Source of the DNA: Zychaea mexicana
Lineage: Eukaryota; Mucoromycota; Mucoromycetes; Mucorales; Lichtheimiaceae
Reading direction: 5' to 3'
NCBI RefSeq assembly: GCF_025766255.1
Contig: NW_026516732.1
Location: 62,001 to 126,000 of the forward strand
DNA length: 64,000 nucleotides
Under the pieces are notes generated by a model that was given only the letters and a program-made list of their open reading frames with translations, did not search any database and was not told the origin of the DNA. The position numbers and the translations under genes were made by a program. Positions within the stretch are counted from its first letter, which is position 1. Every line of letters starts with the position of its first letter. Positions 52,068-64,000 of the stretch are shown here, piece by piece.

Positions 52068-52616
52068 CGCGTTGAGAGAAAGGAGGAAAAGGAAACACTC
52101 ACACTACGTGGCAGGCGCGACATGAATTGGTGAGTTACAATTTTTCTGAAAAAGGAAGTGTAACCAAAGAATCCCGTTTGCATGACAAAAACATGACCAC
52201 GACACGCTGTTTGCTCACATAAAATTACGTGTTTATTACTGATACGCTTGCAAGGTTTGTAGAAGCAGTAACGTGCGAAGCATCTTCAAAGACTGTTGAT
52301 CCGTCAGTATATCCGCAGAACTATCCTTATACACTGGATGAGGGCCAATAATCGGAGCACACAACGCATTGATGGGAACACATCATCCTTTTGTGCCGGT
52401 TACTTTACAGATGTGTTTCTTTACTTGCAACCTGTGCATAGCTTGTTTATAAATAATATATGCGATGGTATATATACAAATGTGAAAGTTGTTGATAAAA
52501 GAGCAGTAGTAAAAGAGGGATGTGGAAAAGAAAAGAACAGGAACGATGTGTTGCTACAGCCCACTATGGGTATGGACTTCAGCTCAGCTCTACAAGTCCT
52601 CAGTTCATATGGCTGC
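52068..52616. other. SEC24 promoter region and 3' end of the next gene
   Basis: No gene is visible. It includes the 5' leader of SEC24 and the 3' region of the minus-strand gene ending at 52617. AT-rich with no notable repeat. Confidence 0.5.
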
Positions 52617-54235
52617 CTATTCAGGTCGACGAAATAGATCTGTGATCCATTGATTCATCGTTTCTAGACTACGTATCTGCGGTTTGTTTCTTTCCAAATC
52701 AGTCCAATCAGTGTAATCGACAGCATCTTCATGTATGTCTTCATCGTCGCGGGTAGTAGAGATGTTGCTGTTATTGGCAGATATTGTTGCCTGGATGACC
52801 GTAGATAAACCAGATTTCATTGTTACGTTTGGCGATACTTGCTGCATATCGGATATAGGGGCGGGATGAGTATTCGGTTGGTGCAAACTCGGTTGCTGAC
52901 TTGGTTGGTGAAGTTGGTGTGAAATAGCAACTTGCGGTCGAGTATCCGATGAATGCAGGTTTGCTTGCTGTGAATTATCTCGTTGTATCTGGGCAACTAC
53001 TCCACTCGCTTGCACTCTTGTTGGGTTCTCATCTGCGTTGATTGGCTCTAAACTACCTTCTTCTTGACTTGATATAGGGATTTTCTGTAACATAAGTTAT
53101 CACAAGCGTTTACATTACAGAGGTGTCAAGTACATGTACCTGAATCATAAAAGAAAAGAAGGTGTACGTACCATTTCATTCGCAAGCCACGGGCCACCAT
53201 CTGTGCAGCTTGATACAGATCTTTTTTGATAAAAGTATCTTTAACTGTTGACTGCATGTAATCAACAATATGATCAGTCCTTATCCTGGTTTGTCCTGCT
53301 ACTGGAATGTATATGCTAATACGCTACCATTTTTGCACCATCGAGAGTGATGTTTTTTTCAGTCATCAGTTGATGGATTTCCTTTCCCAACGAACTAAAT
53401 CGAGAAAACTTCTGTGGGGTTTTCAGAACTATTTCCCGTGGATATATAAATGAAATAGTGAAGACGTTTAGTACCATAATAATACAGTAGTACAGAACGG
53501 GGTTAGCTATACTTTACACTCTGTGACCCAACTGATTGTTGACACTACTGTAGCCGTGAAATTTTCAGGACAGCTTTCGATCAAGCGCTTAATTCCCTTC
53601 AAGTGTAAAAAAGATGATACATAACACGTTTTTAGGTGCATAGTTTAGCTCAATAATTTCATCTTTTTCTTCTTCCACTCCTGCTACCTACCATGAGCTC
53701 CATAGGGGAAGGACCTGGATAACACACAAAGTTGCTACCATGTATCATCGAAAAGTGATTGTTGTTCCACACGAAGGCGTATGCATTGACTCTGTCAAGA
53801 GGTCTATCTGTGGCACCAAGGTTTATTGGACCAGAAGAAAAAGCCATTGCAACAATATGATGTGGAGGACTTTGGAACTACAAGTCGTTTTTGCCGTGTT
53901 AAAACAAACGCATAACTCCCACGATACACTCATACTGTATAACGCTGACTGCCATACATACGCGAAACAAATCATACATACCCCACTGGGGCTCGACGAA
54001 CCGGTCAGTTCCTCCCTGCTTTTACTAAGCTTTCTCTTCAATTCTTTCTTTAATGTTGTAATGTCGTCCGAAAATCCGTTGCTCGATTGTAGTTGTGACG
54101 CTGGTGAAAAACTAGCTCTGTCAGTTTGACCAAACACGAGAAAATTCCAGAAGCAAAATGAGTTACAACAAACCTACCTTTAGAGAGCTTGCTTCTATCG
54201 CTTCTTTTCCTTTTGGTATTTTTTGTGCGAGCCAT
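52617..54235 (-). CDS. Uncharacterised protein, possible degenerate RNase H-like fold
   Basis: Predicted 357 residues, seven exons: 54235-54178, 54115-53982, 53877-53692, 53596-53520, 53394-53328, 53251-53168, 53084-52617. A basic N-terminus (MARTKNTKRKRSDRSK) resembles a nuclear localisation signal and is followed by a charged helical segment. Residues about 65-215 alternate strands and helices in an order like RNase H: HHIVAMAFSSGP, NAYAFVWNNNHF, PMELMGIKRLIE, ATVVSTISWVTDSL, then QAAQMVARGLRMKWYKI. The catalytic Asp expected on the first strand is missing, so if the fold is real it is probably inactive. The C-terminal ~150 residues are Gln/Ser/His-rich and end in an acidic segment plus WITDLFRRPE. 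No family was recognised with confidence. Exon edges depend on keeping the frame, and the 53084 and 53168 junctions are the least sure. Confidence 0.6.
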
Positions 54236-54973
54236 TCTGGTATCAGGAAAAGAAAGCCGACTGCTGTCAAAATTTGGGGAAATTCGGCTTTCAATTGATA
54301 AGCTATTGGCCACCACTTTCAGTCTACTTGTACACACGTACACAATGAAGCTATTATCGCTCTACTATCTGCTTCTCTAAGCCCGAGTCAAGATGCAAGA
54401 GCATCAGGTTTGAACTATTTTTGAAAGAGAAGGCTTGAATCAATAGCAGCTGTGCTAAGTTGTAGGACTTGGCACCTTGATTGCTTTGTCAAGTGCTTAG
54501 CAATTGATATGTATAAGAAGAGGAAGAAGAGCAGCCATGACGATTCAAGATTTTTATGACTTCTAGTCATGAGCTGCAGAATGATAAGCTGTATCACCCG
54601 CAGTCCATGAGATTTATACAAAGGTGAACCTTCTTGGTTGTATTCTATCCTTGGGTATTCTTTCCCTATATATCTTTAATCCGCTGAAGATGACATTATA
54701 TCATTCAATATCTAGTTAAGCGAAGAGCTAACGAAGTAAAAGAGACGCAGTAAGTTCAGTGTGCTCAATACAGTACACACACATCTTAAGAGTCTCCGTC
54801 TCCACTAGTACTCCGTGCTGCTAGATGATGTATACCATACCTATTTGTTTTTCTTAGAGTTATCTAAATAATAAAGACATACGGAAAGTTTTACATTTAT
54901 TGTACAATTTTACTATATTACATGAGACAGTGTATGTGTATGCGTGTTTATCTATGGAGGTGTGGGATGAGGT
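54236..54973. other. Intergenic region between the uncharacterised gene and the rhodanese gene
   Basis: About 740 bp. No gene is supported; short frames on both strands lack motifs. It should contain the promoter of the uncharacterised gene and the 3' UTR of the rhodanese gene. Confidence 0.5.
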
Positions 54974-56569
54974 CTATTTTGTACTTGAAGTACTAGCACC
55001 AGTAGCGGATTCGACAGGCGGTAGATCTCTACCTGCCTTTGCCCATTCCTTCAGTATATTTCCTGGTTCACCAAGCACTTCATTTGCTCGAATACGTCGA
55101 TGGTACTGATGTTCACACTTGACTCCTGATTTGCCAATAACCACTCGACTTTCACCTTGCTCACCTTGCTTGACATAGGCTCGCACCCCATCAATCAGGA
55201 CAGGCCCATCCGGCTTGAAGTAATTATCACCGGACGTCTGTTGCTTAAAATCATGCACCGTATCATAACACTCGAAACGACCACATGTGTTCAAGAACTG
55301 TGATGCACAATTCGAGCAACAGAGCATAAGCAAATTGCACGATGCATGTGAGCAGTTTTGGTATCGACTGCAGTGTTGTCCACAAATGTGACATTTGCCC
55401 AACTTTTCCTCTGTGATATCTTCGCCTAATCTTTTGTCAAAAGTAAAGTTTTTGCCGCGGAACAGCGACGGTTTCTCCTCCTTTTGGTCACGGATCCAAC
55501 GCCCATAGGATGTGATGCCGCCTTCAACAAGATGTACAGTCTTAAATCCGAATGCGGATTGTAAGATAGCGCCGGCTTTGGTGCATCGAATACCGCCAGT
55601 GCAATACATGAAGATCTCTTGATCGCGTGGCACGCTTTTACAGATTTCGTTCATGGCGTCGATACTGCCACGGAATGTGTCGACATTGGGTCGAATAGCA
55701 CCTTCAAAATAACCAATTTCACTGTATACGATATTACATATCATAACTTGTTAGCCTTTCATTCTCTCTCTCTCTCTCTCTCTCCCTTCTTCTATACACT
55801 GTACAGAAAAAACCACCTCATCCGTTTACCTTTCATAATGATTTCTCATATCAATCAAGATGGGATCCTTGCCATGCTTCTGTTTATAGTTAGTCAATTT
55901 CTCGTGCCATCGAGCGGGGGACAAGTGGGAAGGTCGGTTGGTAAGATCATACGAAGCTGGATCCAATCCATCGGCCACCAACTGCTTGCGGATGCGTACA
56001 TGGAGCGCACGGAACGCTCGTTCACCTGCTTCAGGCTCTGTGCCGATATTCAAATCCATAAGTTCACCCACGGTCGGCTTGAGTGTCTCTTGACAGTAAC
56101 GGCGCAGCTTGTGAATATGCGATTCAGGGCAAGACAGTTGGGCATTGATGCCTTCAGTTGAAATGTAGATACGTCCGACAATGCCCCAGTGACCTAAATC
56201 GTCCAGCAGTTGTTGGCGAAATGCAAGCAAATCGTCGCTTTTAAGGTCATGGAACTTGTAAAATGCCATAGTTCGATAGTTGCTGTTATTGGTGCTGCTA
56301 GACGGAGCGGTGGCAAGAAATCGTCTGCATAAGAGCGGTACAGGGTTGTAGTGTGAGGTCGTTAAAGCAATCATGCTGCCAAGCGATCTTGGTGGCGCAT
56401 GTCGTGGTCGTAGTATACTGGCTTGTGTCGCAGTTGCTATGGCAGCCTTGTGGCCGCCAGGTCGAATACTATGGCGAAGGGCTGACAAGGAGCGTAAATG
56501 TCGAGGCAACATGACGAAACTTTCAAGACAAAAGCTATGTACACTGGGTGCTGTCAAAAAAACCAGCAT
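54974..56569 (-). CDS. Rhodanese-domain protein of the TrhO/YceA (UPF0176) family, putative tRNA uridine hydroxylase
   Basis: Predicted 495 residues, two exons: 56569-55830 and 55721-54974. Bacterial TrhO makes 5-hydroxyuridine at the tRNA wobble base; the eukaryotic relative is TSTD2. After an Arg-rich N-terminus comes the acylphosphatase-like domain (FYKF, GRIYISTEGINAQLS), then the rhodanese domain with DPILIDMRNHYE, IGYFEGAIRPNVDTF and the active-site loop CTGGIRCTKA (Cys near residue 288). A Cys-rich zinc-binding tail follows (CHICGQHCSRYQNC, CCSNCA). A second in-frame ATG about 19 codons downstream begins MLPRHLRSLSALR, which looks like a mitochondrial presequence, so the true start could be either. 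The intron includes a GA/CT repeat (55763-55785). The family call is firm; the reaction in this organism is inferred. Confidence 0.9.
55763..55785. repeat. CT microsatellite inside the rhodanese gene intron
   Basis: CT dinucleotide run lying wholly within intron 55722-55829. Confidence 0.85.
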
Positions 56570-56853
56570 TTATGTTTTTTTTGTTCCCTTTCTGACCTGA
56601 CCTGATTCTTGGTAAGCCAATAGGAATCGCTCCGCTGCTCTTTTCTTTTTCTTTACCAGGAAAAGCATGCTATTGACAGGAAAAAAAACGGTTATATTTT
56701 ACAAAGGATTAGAGAAGAACGATGGTGAGGGGGAGGGAGATATAGTACACAAGAGTTAGAGTGAGCACTCCAGCGAATTAATATGGAAGAAGTAGGTATC
56801 AGGCGGATGAATGTGTGGGATGTGTTGTGCGTAAAAAAGGGAATGATGATATG

Positions 56854-58333
56854 CTATTCTATATTTAAAGCATGTTTCATACGATCATATACTGTAAAAC
56901 TGACAGCCACCATCGGCACAACCTTGATGTAACCGATGCTCAACCCAACGTAGAAACCCTTGAAGCCCTTGACGCGATAAATATCCTTGACCGTGTCCAT
57001 AAAGCTGACAAACACTTCCGGGTTCAGTAACCCGCCAACTTGCATACGTCGACGAATCACTTCAAGTGGATAACTGCTTGTTTGTGCCACCAACCCAGCT
57101 ATGCCACCGCATATCAATTCGGCCGATGTATTCAATGGCGGCTTTTCCACTTTCCGTCGCTGTGCAGGTGTCAGGTCTTTGCTATGTGGATCGAAATCGA
57201 GAGGTGCATGTGCCCACAGTGTGACTGATGGATTGAACCGACAAAACTCAGTTACGAGATGATGTGTCCAGAAAGATATGCCTGCATACGGAACCTAAGA
57301 AAGTACAATGGAAGTACAAGCCGACGTTAGAGATGTTCACATTGGAGGTTTCTAAGCAACGTTCAGATCACCGCACGTACCATCCCCGCGACTGTGGGTA
57401 AGAATCCTCGATAAAAGTTCATCAGCTTCCACGAAAAACCTCCAGTCCGTCCTGCAGCTGGTTCGTTGTAGATGTGGGCGCATGTTGACAAGAGGCCTGG
57501 ACGCGCCTTGTTGACTTGTTTCACTTCGTATGCCATGCGCACACGCAGTAAATCCAACGGGTATGTAAATAAAACCGAGGTGACGCCAGCCATAGATCCT
57601 GCTGTAAACTGGCGTCCTGCAGTTTCTTGGGCTTTAGACGGCATTAATATCTGTAATCACAACGAGGGTCCACTGCAGTTAGTAAAAAAAAAAAAGCACA
57701 GCATATAGCGCATAAGGTTGGGAGAAGAAGAAGCTTACTGCACGGAATTGTTCATATGCAACAAATTTGATTGCTGCATATGGGAAAATACGAAGCAACG
57801 TGACAGAATGGCCCTGAAACAATCCAACCACGCCCGCATCCTTTACGATATCTCGTCCGGCTTTGAAAACACCCGAAAACGTGCCTTTTTGTTTCGTTCG
57901 AAAGAAATAAAAAGCATGAATATTCGTTGGCTCATACAGTATACGTGGGGAAAAAGTAGAGTTGCCCTTCTTACCAGCATATTTATCAAAAACAGGATTC
58001 CGTGCTTGAAATAGAATTTTTACACGATCTAACGGTGCGATTACCGTCTTCCCCTGTTTTATTTTGACATTGAAAGAATTTTTTTATCTTTGTCAGCAAC
58101 AATCGTCCCAAAATAATAACAACGCTTGACATTGGAGCAAAAGAGGGGGAAAAAAAAGTTACCATGCACCCTGCCATTCCGCCGGCAAGTCCTGATCGTA
58201 GAACATAATCGAAACTCTGTGTCTTCTCACGGTTGCTAATAGTGTTCTTTGTTGTTGTTGTGGCGGTGGTGGTGGTAACTCGAACAGGTGGTGCGTTCGT
58301 CGCAGCGATAGGCTGGGGCGAGGTGGTTTGCAT
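56854..58333 (-). CDS. LEU5: Mitochondrial carrier, Leu5 / SLC25A42-16 type (coenzyme A transporter)
   Basis: Predicted 368 residues, five exons: 58333-58163, 58053-57975, 57884-57739, 57650-57381, 57294-56854. Leu5-type carriers sit in the inner mitochondrial membrane and are needed for CoA accumulation in the matrix. The three repeats each carry the carrier signature: [14 protein letters not shown] and [23 protein letters not shown] opens the first repeat and [15 protein letters not shown] the third. The polar Thr-rich N-terminal extension of about 40 residues and the insert before the third repeat are as in fungal Leu5. Length agrees with yeast Leu5 (about 357). Substrate assignment comes from family resemblance; ADP or other nucleotide carriers of the same branch cannot be excluded. 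Confidence 0.88.
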
Positions 58334-60675
58334 TTAATTAGATATAGTTATTATAGAATATATATCACACAGAGCCGTAAGCTGGGTTGTGCCTCTATTG
58401 GTATATGGATAGAGCGAAAGAAAAAGAGTGGGGGAGGTTGTAACGCTGTCTTGTTTCAGAGAAGAGGACGAAGCGGTGGACAAGAAAAGAGAAAGAGCGG
58501 AAAGACGAGTGTGGCAGGAAAGCGTGGGTAAAACGTAAACGAAAAAACCATATGAAGAAATGCGGGCGCCAATCAAATCGCTCGGCTGGGACAAAGCCGT
58601 CAAGCTGCGCTTGGATTTGGGGTCTTGCTTCTGTTTCCACGTTATGAAACTCGTTTATGTTATCAAACTGCAAAAGCTTATCTATACTGTCACACATGGA
58701 GAAACGTTTACCAACAAGGTCTTCTCGTTTTCTCTGCTCACGCTGAGGGCAAGCTACACCGATCACAATTGATAGCAGCTTTTGCATGGCTCAACTGCTT
58801 TTGTTCTTGGTTTCTTATCAACAACACCGGCTATTGAGTAATCGCCATTACCAATAGAACGATGAGGATGTGACCTGAGGGATGCGTTGGCAACTGAGCA
58901 GTTTGAAAAAGGTCTCAGCCAGCTCCTTGGGTGCCAACATGGTTACGCAGGGTTTCCTAAAACATACTTTTAGGATATAGCGAATTCAGCTTATTCAAAA
59001 GCATTCTCTGCTCCGAACCTTACACATACACTCTAGGCTGCATTAAAAAAGCTGGAAGGAGGAGTTACCACTATTACCAGAGGGCTACAATCAAAACTGG
59101 CATCATTTTATAAGAACAAGATGTGACTCGGATACCTCTACATACAACAGACTTATTTTCTCTAAGCTTATTAGATGATATTGATGACTTTGTTTGATTC
59201 ACATGTTAATATAATATATCCAGTGTCCAGCGATGTCTAAAATTCGTGCGCTTATATTATGTAAACAGCAAGCAGAAATTTGTGTTATATACTGCATTTG
59301 AGAACAGAAAATTCGTCTTGTACCACTATTAACACCAATGCCGAAATATACTAAAAACTGTAGAAAGATACCTCATCGGGAGCCGGTAAATCGACTGCTC
59401 CGAGGTTTAATACTTTGACAGTGAGCTATCACCCAGAAGCTATTTTACGTCTCTTGTTCAACAATGGTCTATATTGAAAATATTTGAAAGGTAGCAAGAC
59501 GTTGACGTTATCTTTTTGTAGTTGTGGCTCGTCTTTGTTACGGAAGTTGCCATCTGTAAGATCGAAATCAACTAGGCGTGATTAATACTATTAATAGATG
59601 AAAATCTTGGTTTTTACTGAATACTATTAATATAATAGGCGAAAAAGGATATGTTATTCATAACTTAATATCAATCGAAATTTATATCTGTACAATTTGT
59701 TATTCTTATGTATAATTTTATTATATTATTTTTTTATATAACCTCTGTATGGAATAAATGCAGAACATGCTACATGATTATCTTTATTATCTATTAGTGT
59801 TTTTATTCTTTTTGCTGCAAGTGTGTTGGTTAAACAATGATTTGGGAAAAATGACATCTTAGGCATTAACGAAGCTATTTAGTAACGACATTATCATTAT
59901 AATCGAAACAAAGCCTTACACACGTCTAACCATGTCTTGCAATATCGGTATAGTTATCGATGACCCTGCATAGATATTATTTCGTGTCGTTATACACTTT
60001 CATAAGTTACAATACTATCCCATACATATATGTTCAGAGCTTGTCCTCTATATATATTTTACTATGGGACTTACTAATGTGATTGAACGGAAAAAATTGG
60101 CGTTAAGATTGATAAGTCGGGTGATGATGATTGACGTTGGGGGATTTACTATATGATCATCAAGGTTGGTAATAATCACTTGCGCTTTCTTCTTCCAAAA
60201 CGCGACCCACAAATCGCTACCATTTACTGTGACACTCGCTGCATAAGAGTTTTTCTCAACGAATTGAATGCCGTGGTAAACCAGCTGTGGCGTTCCAGCT
60301 GTGTCCTGTCCGTTGGGTTGACACGCTTCTAATTGGAGCTTGCTTCAAGCAGGAGCGGGGAACTGAATTTTCTAGGAGAGCAATCAGCTTCTTTTTTCTT
60401 TTTCCAATAATAAAAGAAAATGAAGTAAAATTCTGCACTGTAGTCTCGTCTACGAGATTCGCTAAAACATATAGCCGTGATCGCGGGATACCATACCACC
60501 CTTGCTACCATGCTATGCACATTTAACAGTGGACAAAGTTCGTAGTGATCAAATTGAAGATACAGTTAGTAAGATCATTTAATGTCTGGTGTTTAGTTTA
60601 AAATTACATAATGATAGTTCAACTATAATCAGTCTAGAGAAAGAGATGGAGAACATAGCGAAACATTCAGCGAAA
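58334..60675. other. Intergenic region between the CoA carrier and the dioxygenase gene
   Basis: About 2.3 kb. An AT-rich stretch at about 59570-59770 includes repeated ATACTATTAATA motifs. Overlapping frames at 58395-58837 on both strands are short and motif-free. The left part should hold the carrier promoter; the right part the 3' UTR of the dioxygenase gene. Confidence 0.45.
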
Positions 60676-62248
60676 TTAGGCAGTTGGGTCGAAACCATAT
60701 TGATGACATAATACACGGAGCTTATCCTTAAGTGAATCCAAGCTGGTGTATGTGCCCTTGAGATGACGATCCCCGCTCGTAGCATCAAAGGCCGTGCGAC
60801 CGTGCAATACACGACGGTTAGCAAACATGACTGTTGTAAAGTGAGTAACTAGGATTATTCTCCGTCCCTTTTAACCGTAGGTCACCTTCTGCTCGTTTCT
60901 TCACCTCGCTTCATATAGAGAATTCTTATTTACCTAATTGACCAGGCTGAAGAGTAAGCTCATAACGAAGACTATCATCCTGGATTAGATCAGCAAATCG
61001 CTGGAATGCGCGATAGTATTGAGTTGCTTCTGTAGGTGACAAGTGATCCATGGGACCCTGGAATTGTGGGGAATAGTTGACGTGCATATCCCAAGCCGCA
61101 CCGCCCTGTTCCTCACCCGTGACAATAGTGGGTCGACGGTAGTACATGTGATGGCCGTCGTTGATATAGTGGAAAGTAACGGGGGTTTTACAGAGAATCG
61201 CATAGTCTTCAGGATGTTGTTCTTTCAAAAGCTCAACAGCACGATAGGAATCCACGAAAATACTGGAGCCACCAGTGACGCTGTTTTTTAAACTGTGCAA
61301 CAATTGGACACCGGGCGGACAATCCAGATACCTATTTATTGGCGAACCCGATCCATGTTCGTCAGTCCAAATCGATTGATCCCACGCAGCAAATACATGC
61401 ACACCCTCCCTGTTACTGTAACCTTTAACCTACATCAGATCCATATGGAATCCAAGATACAAGCTAGTGTAAGCGATATTACGCGACTTTGCAATATTCT
61501 TGACATCAAAATCGCGACCATAGAATGTTTCCTGGATAGGTCCAATACGTTCTGCAACGGTAGTAACACTCTCATCCTTGACGGGCACATTGTCCAAAAA
61601 TACCAAGCCGTAATTGTACAATCGCTGAACGACCTCGTGCAAGCCCTGATCTGTATTCATATAGTCGTCATAGCTGACCCATTTCAATTTGTACTGGTCC
61701 TTGTGCCACGTCTGAGGACGGATATGGTTGAAACGGAACGCCTCGCTGGATTCACGCGACGCATAGCGCTCAAGAAATTCCATCGGGTATTGACTCACGT
61801 GCTGTTCCGCTGCCGTCCCTGTTTCCTGTTGGTGGCGCAGAGGCTTATTCCAAACAATTACGGCCATGTCGCCCTCCAGCTTAACCGACGTGGGTGCAAT
61901 GTCGAGCGGCACATCGGCAGACGAATGCAACTTCTGTCGGTTGTCAGGGTGCACGCACTCGCTGCACTGGCAGTTGTCGCGGAGCCATAGATAGCTGTAA
62001 TCACTGCTGGTAGCAGTGGCATTGTTGTTCCATTTCACATGGATTGCATCCTTGTCAGCTTTGGTCGAAAGAACTTTGCCCGAGCTGCTCGTGACATTAA
62101 CCTGGGTATGCTGTTGCAGCTCGGCACTTGTCGAGTAGGACGAAAATCTCGGAATCCAACGAGGAGACACGTATTTTGACGAAGAAATGCGAGTGGTTGA
62201 TAGAACACTGCGTCGAACCAGCGATCGTGCAAGGATAGGTGTAGCCAT
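60676..62248 (-). CDS. 2-oxoglutarate/Fe(II) dioxygenase of the gamma-butyrobetaine / trimethyllysine hydroxylase family (carnitine synthesis)
   Basis: Predicted 455 residues, three exons: 62248-61434, 61331-60934, 60830-60676. These enzymes carry out the first or last hydroxylation of carnitine synthesis using oxygen, 2-oxoglutarate and iron. A Ser/Arg-rich presequence precedes the N-terminal zinc-binding domain (YLWLRDNCQCSECVHP). The jelly-roll core holds the iron ligands H268 and D270 in GFHMDL and the distal His (H414) in NRRVLHGRTAFD; the 2-oxoglutarate-binding Arg is probably the one in HGR. The text after the HxD motif (CPPGVQLLHSL, VTGGSSIFVDSY) favours gamma-butyrobetaine dioxygenase (BBOX1) over trimethyllysine dioxygenase, though not decisively. 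The join at 61434/61331 restores HMDLMYLDCPPG across the intron. Likely mitochondrial. Confidence 0.9.
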
Positions 62249-62473
62249 TGGGAATAAGAGTTAGTCAGCTCCTTCCAGTCGGCGACCCCGAAGCAAGTTA
62301 ATGCCTGTTTGTGCGGGGTGCGGAGCAAGGATATTTTTCGGTCCATCACGCCATATTTCTGTATGTAAAATGTGGGGAACAAGGTTTCGTTGTTGTGATG
62401 GTAATAATGGTGATCAAAGTAGAGCATCTTTATCTAGTATTATGTAATAAAATGTACATGCAAGTTATCTGTT

Positions 62474-63667
62474 CTATCGTCGTCGCTGTTGTTGTGATTG
62501 CAACTGCTGGTTTCGTGCATTGCTGAACATGTCTGACAGACTTGGCATATCGGACACCATCTTTTGGGCATCAGCCTGAGACTGGCTCATTTCCTTTAAT
62601 GCTTCCGGATCTATAGTAGAACCCATATATCAGCTATTGTTCTTCCCTCTCCACCTTCATCCAACATCGATAATGATTAATTGCTATCAAACTTACCCAT
62701 ATTTGCCATTATCTTTGGCAACACAAACATCATCAAAGCGCTGAATCCAATCATCAAGAACATTGGGTTCTTGAACATCGCAAGTACATTGAAACCTTTT
62801 CGTTCCTGTAGCAGAACAACATCAGTATTGTTAGTATCGATATATTTTCTTTTACCTTTCTTTCTGATCTTCTCAACATTCAACACCACACACACAACGC
62901 ATATTACAACTTACAACAAAGTAGGTGGCAGGTGCCTTTGCTCTTAACTCCAAAGGTTGCTCGACTGAGTATCCTCGCGATTCGAAGCTGGTGCCGTATC
63001 CAGTATATGCTGCCCGAGTAATACCTTGATCCTTAACAACATCCAAACGCAGCTATAACAGATGTTTATATGTTTAACATTATGCTTATTCAGGTAGCAC
63101 GCATAATACGTATTTTAGCAATGTTTTACCTTGGGAAACACGTAGTCGATTGCTTGTACTTCCAGTACATAGGATCCAGTATCTACATCAGGACTAAATA
63201 TACGATCCCACATTAATCAACTACCCAGTTTCAACAGCTTCGTTCTAAGTCTTCTTCCTTCTCCCTCCCCTGACAAAAATCATTCTTATCCTCATCGTGC
63301 TTACATTTCAAACTGGCCGTTAGCCGTTACAAGTGCCGAGTAAGCACCGCCATTGAGTGCAACTCGTGTAGTGGGTCGTAATTTTTTAATGTCTAAGCGT
63401 GCAAAATTCCAGTTCAATAAACTCTTCTAATTCCTGCAATTGAGTAGTTGTTATGAGAGGAAGAAATAGCAAGATAGTTACCCGGTAGAATAGCGTTAAT
63501 ACCGATCGATCCTGTTACCGTAGCCGATTCAGCGAGTGCCACTAAGCATCTGTTTGTACAGAGCCAAAAAAAAAATGTGAGCATTAATGCAATCAAGACG
63601 TAAGAAGAGAAATATTCAAAGATGCGTACGCTGCAATTAGTATAAATACACCAGGTGCTTTCACCAT
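62474..63667 (-). CDS. EMC7: ER membrane protein complex subunit 7 (EMC7)
   Basis: Predicted 213 residues, seven exons: 63667-63630, 63549-63482, 63392-63305, 63193-63130, 63052-62915, 62805-62697, 62610-62474. EMC inserts tail-anchored and multipass proteins into the ER membrane; EMC7 supplies a lumenal beta-sandwich. An N-terminal signal peptide (MVKAPGVFILIAACLVALA) is followed by the lumenal domain with PTTRVALNGG, NGQFEIPDVDTGSYVLEVQ and PATYFVERKGFN. One membrane segment (MFLMIGFSALMMFVLPKI) leads to DPEALKEMSQSQ and a Gln/Arg-rich cytosolic end, as in animal EMC7. Acceptors at 63392 and 63193 were chosen because they alone keep the frame and the family motif. Size agrees with the family. 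Confidence 0.9.
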
Positions 63668-64000
63668 CGCGGTAATGTAAAGTATAATGTAGGAGGAGCA
63701 GTGGTTGGAAAAGAAACGCTATTGCTCGCCGCTCGACCTCTGCACGAAAATGTAGGACTTTATCCAATCAAATATAGGGGGCGAAGAAAGGAAATAGTAT
63801 TTTGCAATCGTTTGACAGTGATACTATCGGAAAGGCGCTGGTTTATATGCAGTAGAGTTTGTTACTGTACTGTTGATGATTAGATGCTCGTGTCGTTACA
63901 AAAGAGTGTGGTTTACATAGTAATAAAAGTACATATAATTGTTAAAGTCTACATATTCGAAAACATCGACTGCCGCTACTGATTACTCCTTGACCACCAA
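63668..64000. other. EMC7 promoter region; window edge
   Basis: No gene seen in the last 333 bp. It must include the EMC7 promoter. Whatever lies beyond 64000 is cut off. Confidence 0.45.

Noticed and set aside
58395..58837. Overlapping frames on both strands upstream of the CoA carrier
   Set aside because: Mutually antisense, motif-free and in the position expected of a promoter and 5' leader.
59570..59770. AT-rich DNA with repeated ATACTATTAATA, considered as an origin or small transposon
   Set aside because: No target duplication, no inverted ends and no conserved origin motif could be supported.
56854..63667. A functional mitochondrial gene cluster (CoA carrier, carnitine enzyme, nearby rhodanese)
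   Set aside because: The genes are unrelated in pathway detail, are separated by a long intergenic gap and are adjacent to secretory-pathway genes; simple chance adjacency explains it.

Overview
The window is nuclear DNA of an intron-rich, early-diverging fungus. A Mucoromycota species, probably Mucorales, fits best, but this is inferred from gene content and style and was not tested. Every host gene is a fungal or eukaryotic family split by short GT-AG introns. Polyglutamine runs and CT or CA microsatellites are common, and there is no bacterial-style organisation. Exons were joined by eye, choosing splice sites that keep the frame and the family motifs. For each host gene the exon lengths sum to a whole number of codons.

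Layout. 248-5991: an intact LINE retrotransposon with two ORFs, a poly(A) tail and a 12-bp target-site duplication. 6319-10468 (-): a vacuolar-type SulP transporter with STAS and cyclic-nucleotide-binding domains (yeast Vsb1/YGR125W type), containing a 14-nt microexon. 12554-15831 (+): a 14-exon UPF0652/DUF2009 protein with a B-box-like zinc finger. 17911-20605 (+): Grainyhead/CP2 transcription factor, copy A. 21369-27073 (+): a full-length ABCC transporter. 27194-29009 (-): mitochondrial ATP synthase beta, copy A. 29010-41547 is gene-poor, holding a Tc1/mariner-pogo-like element (33356-34212) and a small SET-domain gene (35624-36359). 41548-44384 (+): Grainyhead/CP2 copy B. 45161-46976 (-): ATP synthase beta copy B. 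The rest is mostly minus-strand housekeeping genes: SEC24 (47960-52067), a novel protein with a possible degenerate RNase H-like fold (52617-54235), a TrhO/YceA-type rhodanese (54974-56569), a Leu5-type mitochondrial CoA carrier (56854-58333), a gamma-butyrobetaine dioxygenase-family enzyme (60676-62248) and EMC7 (62474-63667).

The most striking feature is a duplicated pair. A CP2 transcription factor (+) followed by a convergent ATP synthase beta gene (-) occurs twice, about 18-24 kb apart. The transcription factors have diverged strongly. The two beta-subunit genes are almost identical, introns included, and that identity stops at the stop codon and about 20 bp before the start codon. This looks like an old block duplication in which gene conversion keeps only the ATP synthase gene uniform. 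The ABC transporter lies only in copy A.

Several products belong to mitochondria (ATP synthase beta twice, CoA carrier, carnitine-pathway enzyme, perhaps the rhodanese) and others to the secretory pathway (SEC24, EMC7) or probably the vacuole (SulP and perhaps ABCC transporters). As in most fungal genomes, this need not mean co-regulation. No rRNA, confident tRNA, CRISPR array or secondary-metabolite cluster was found.
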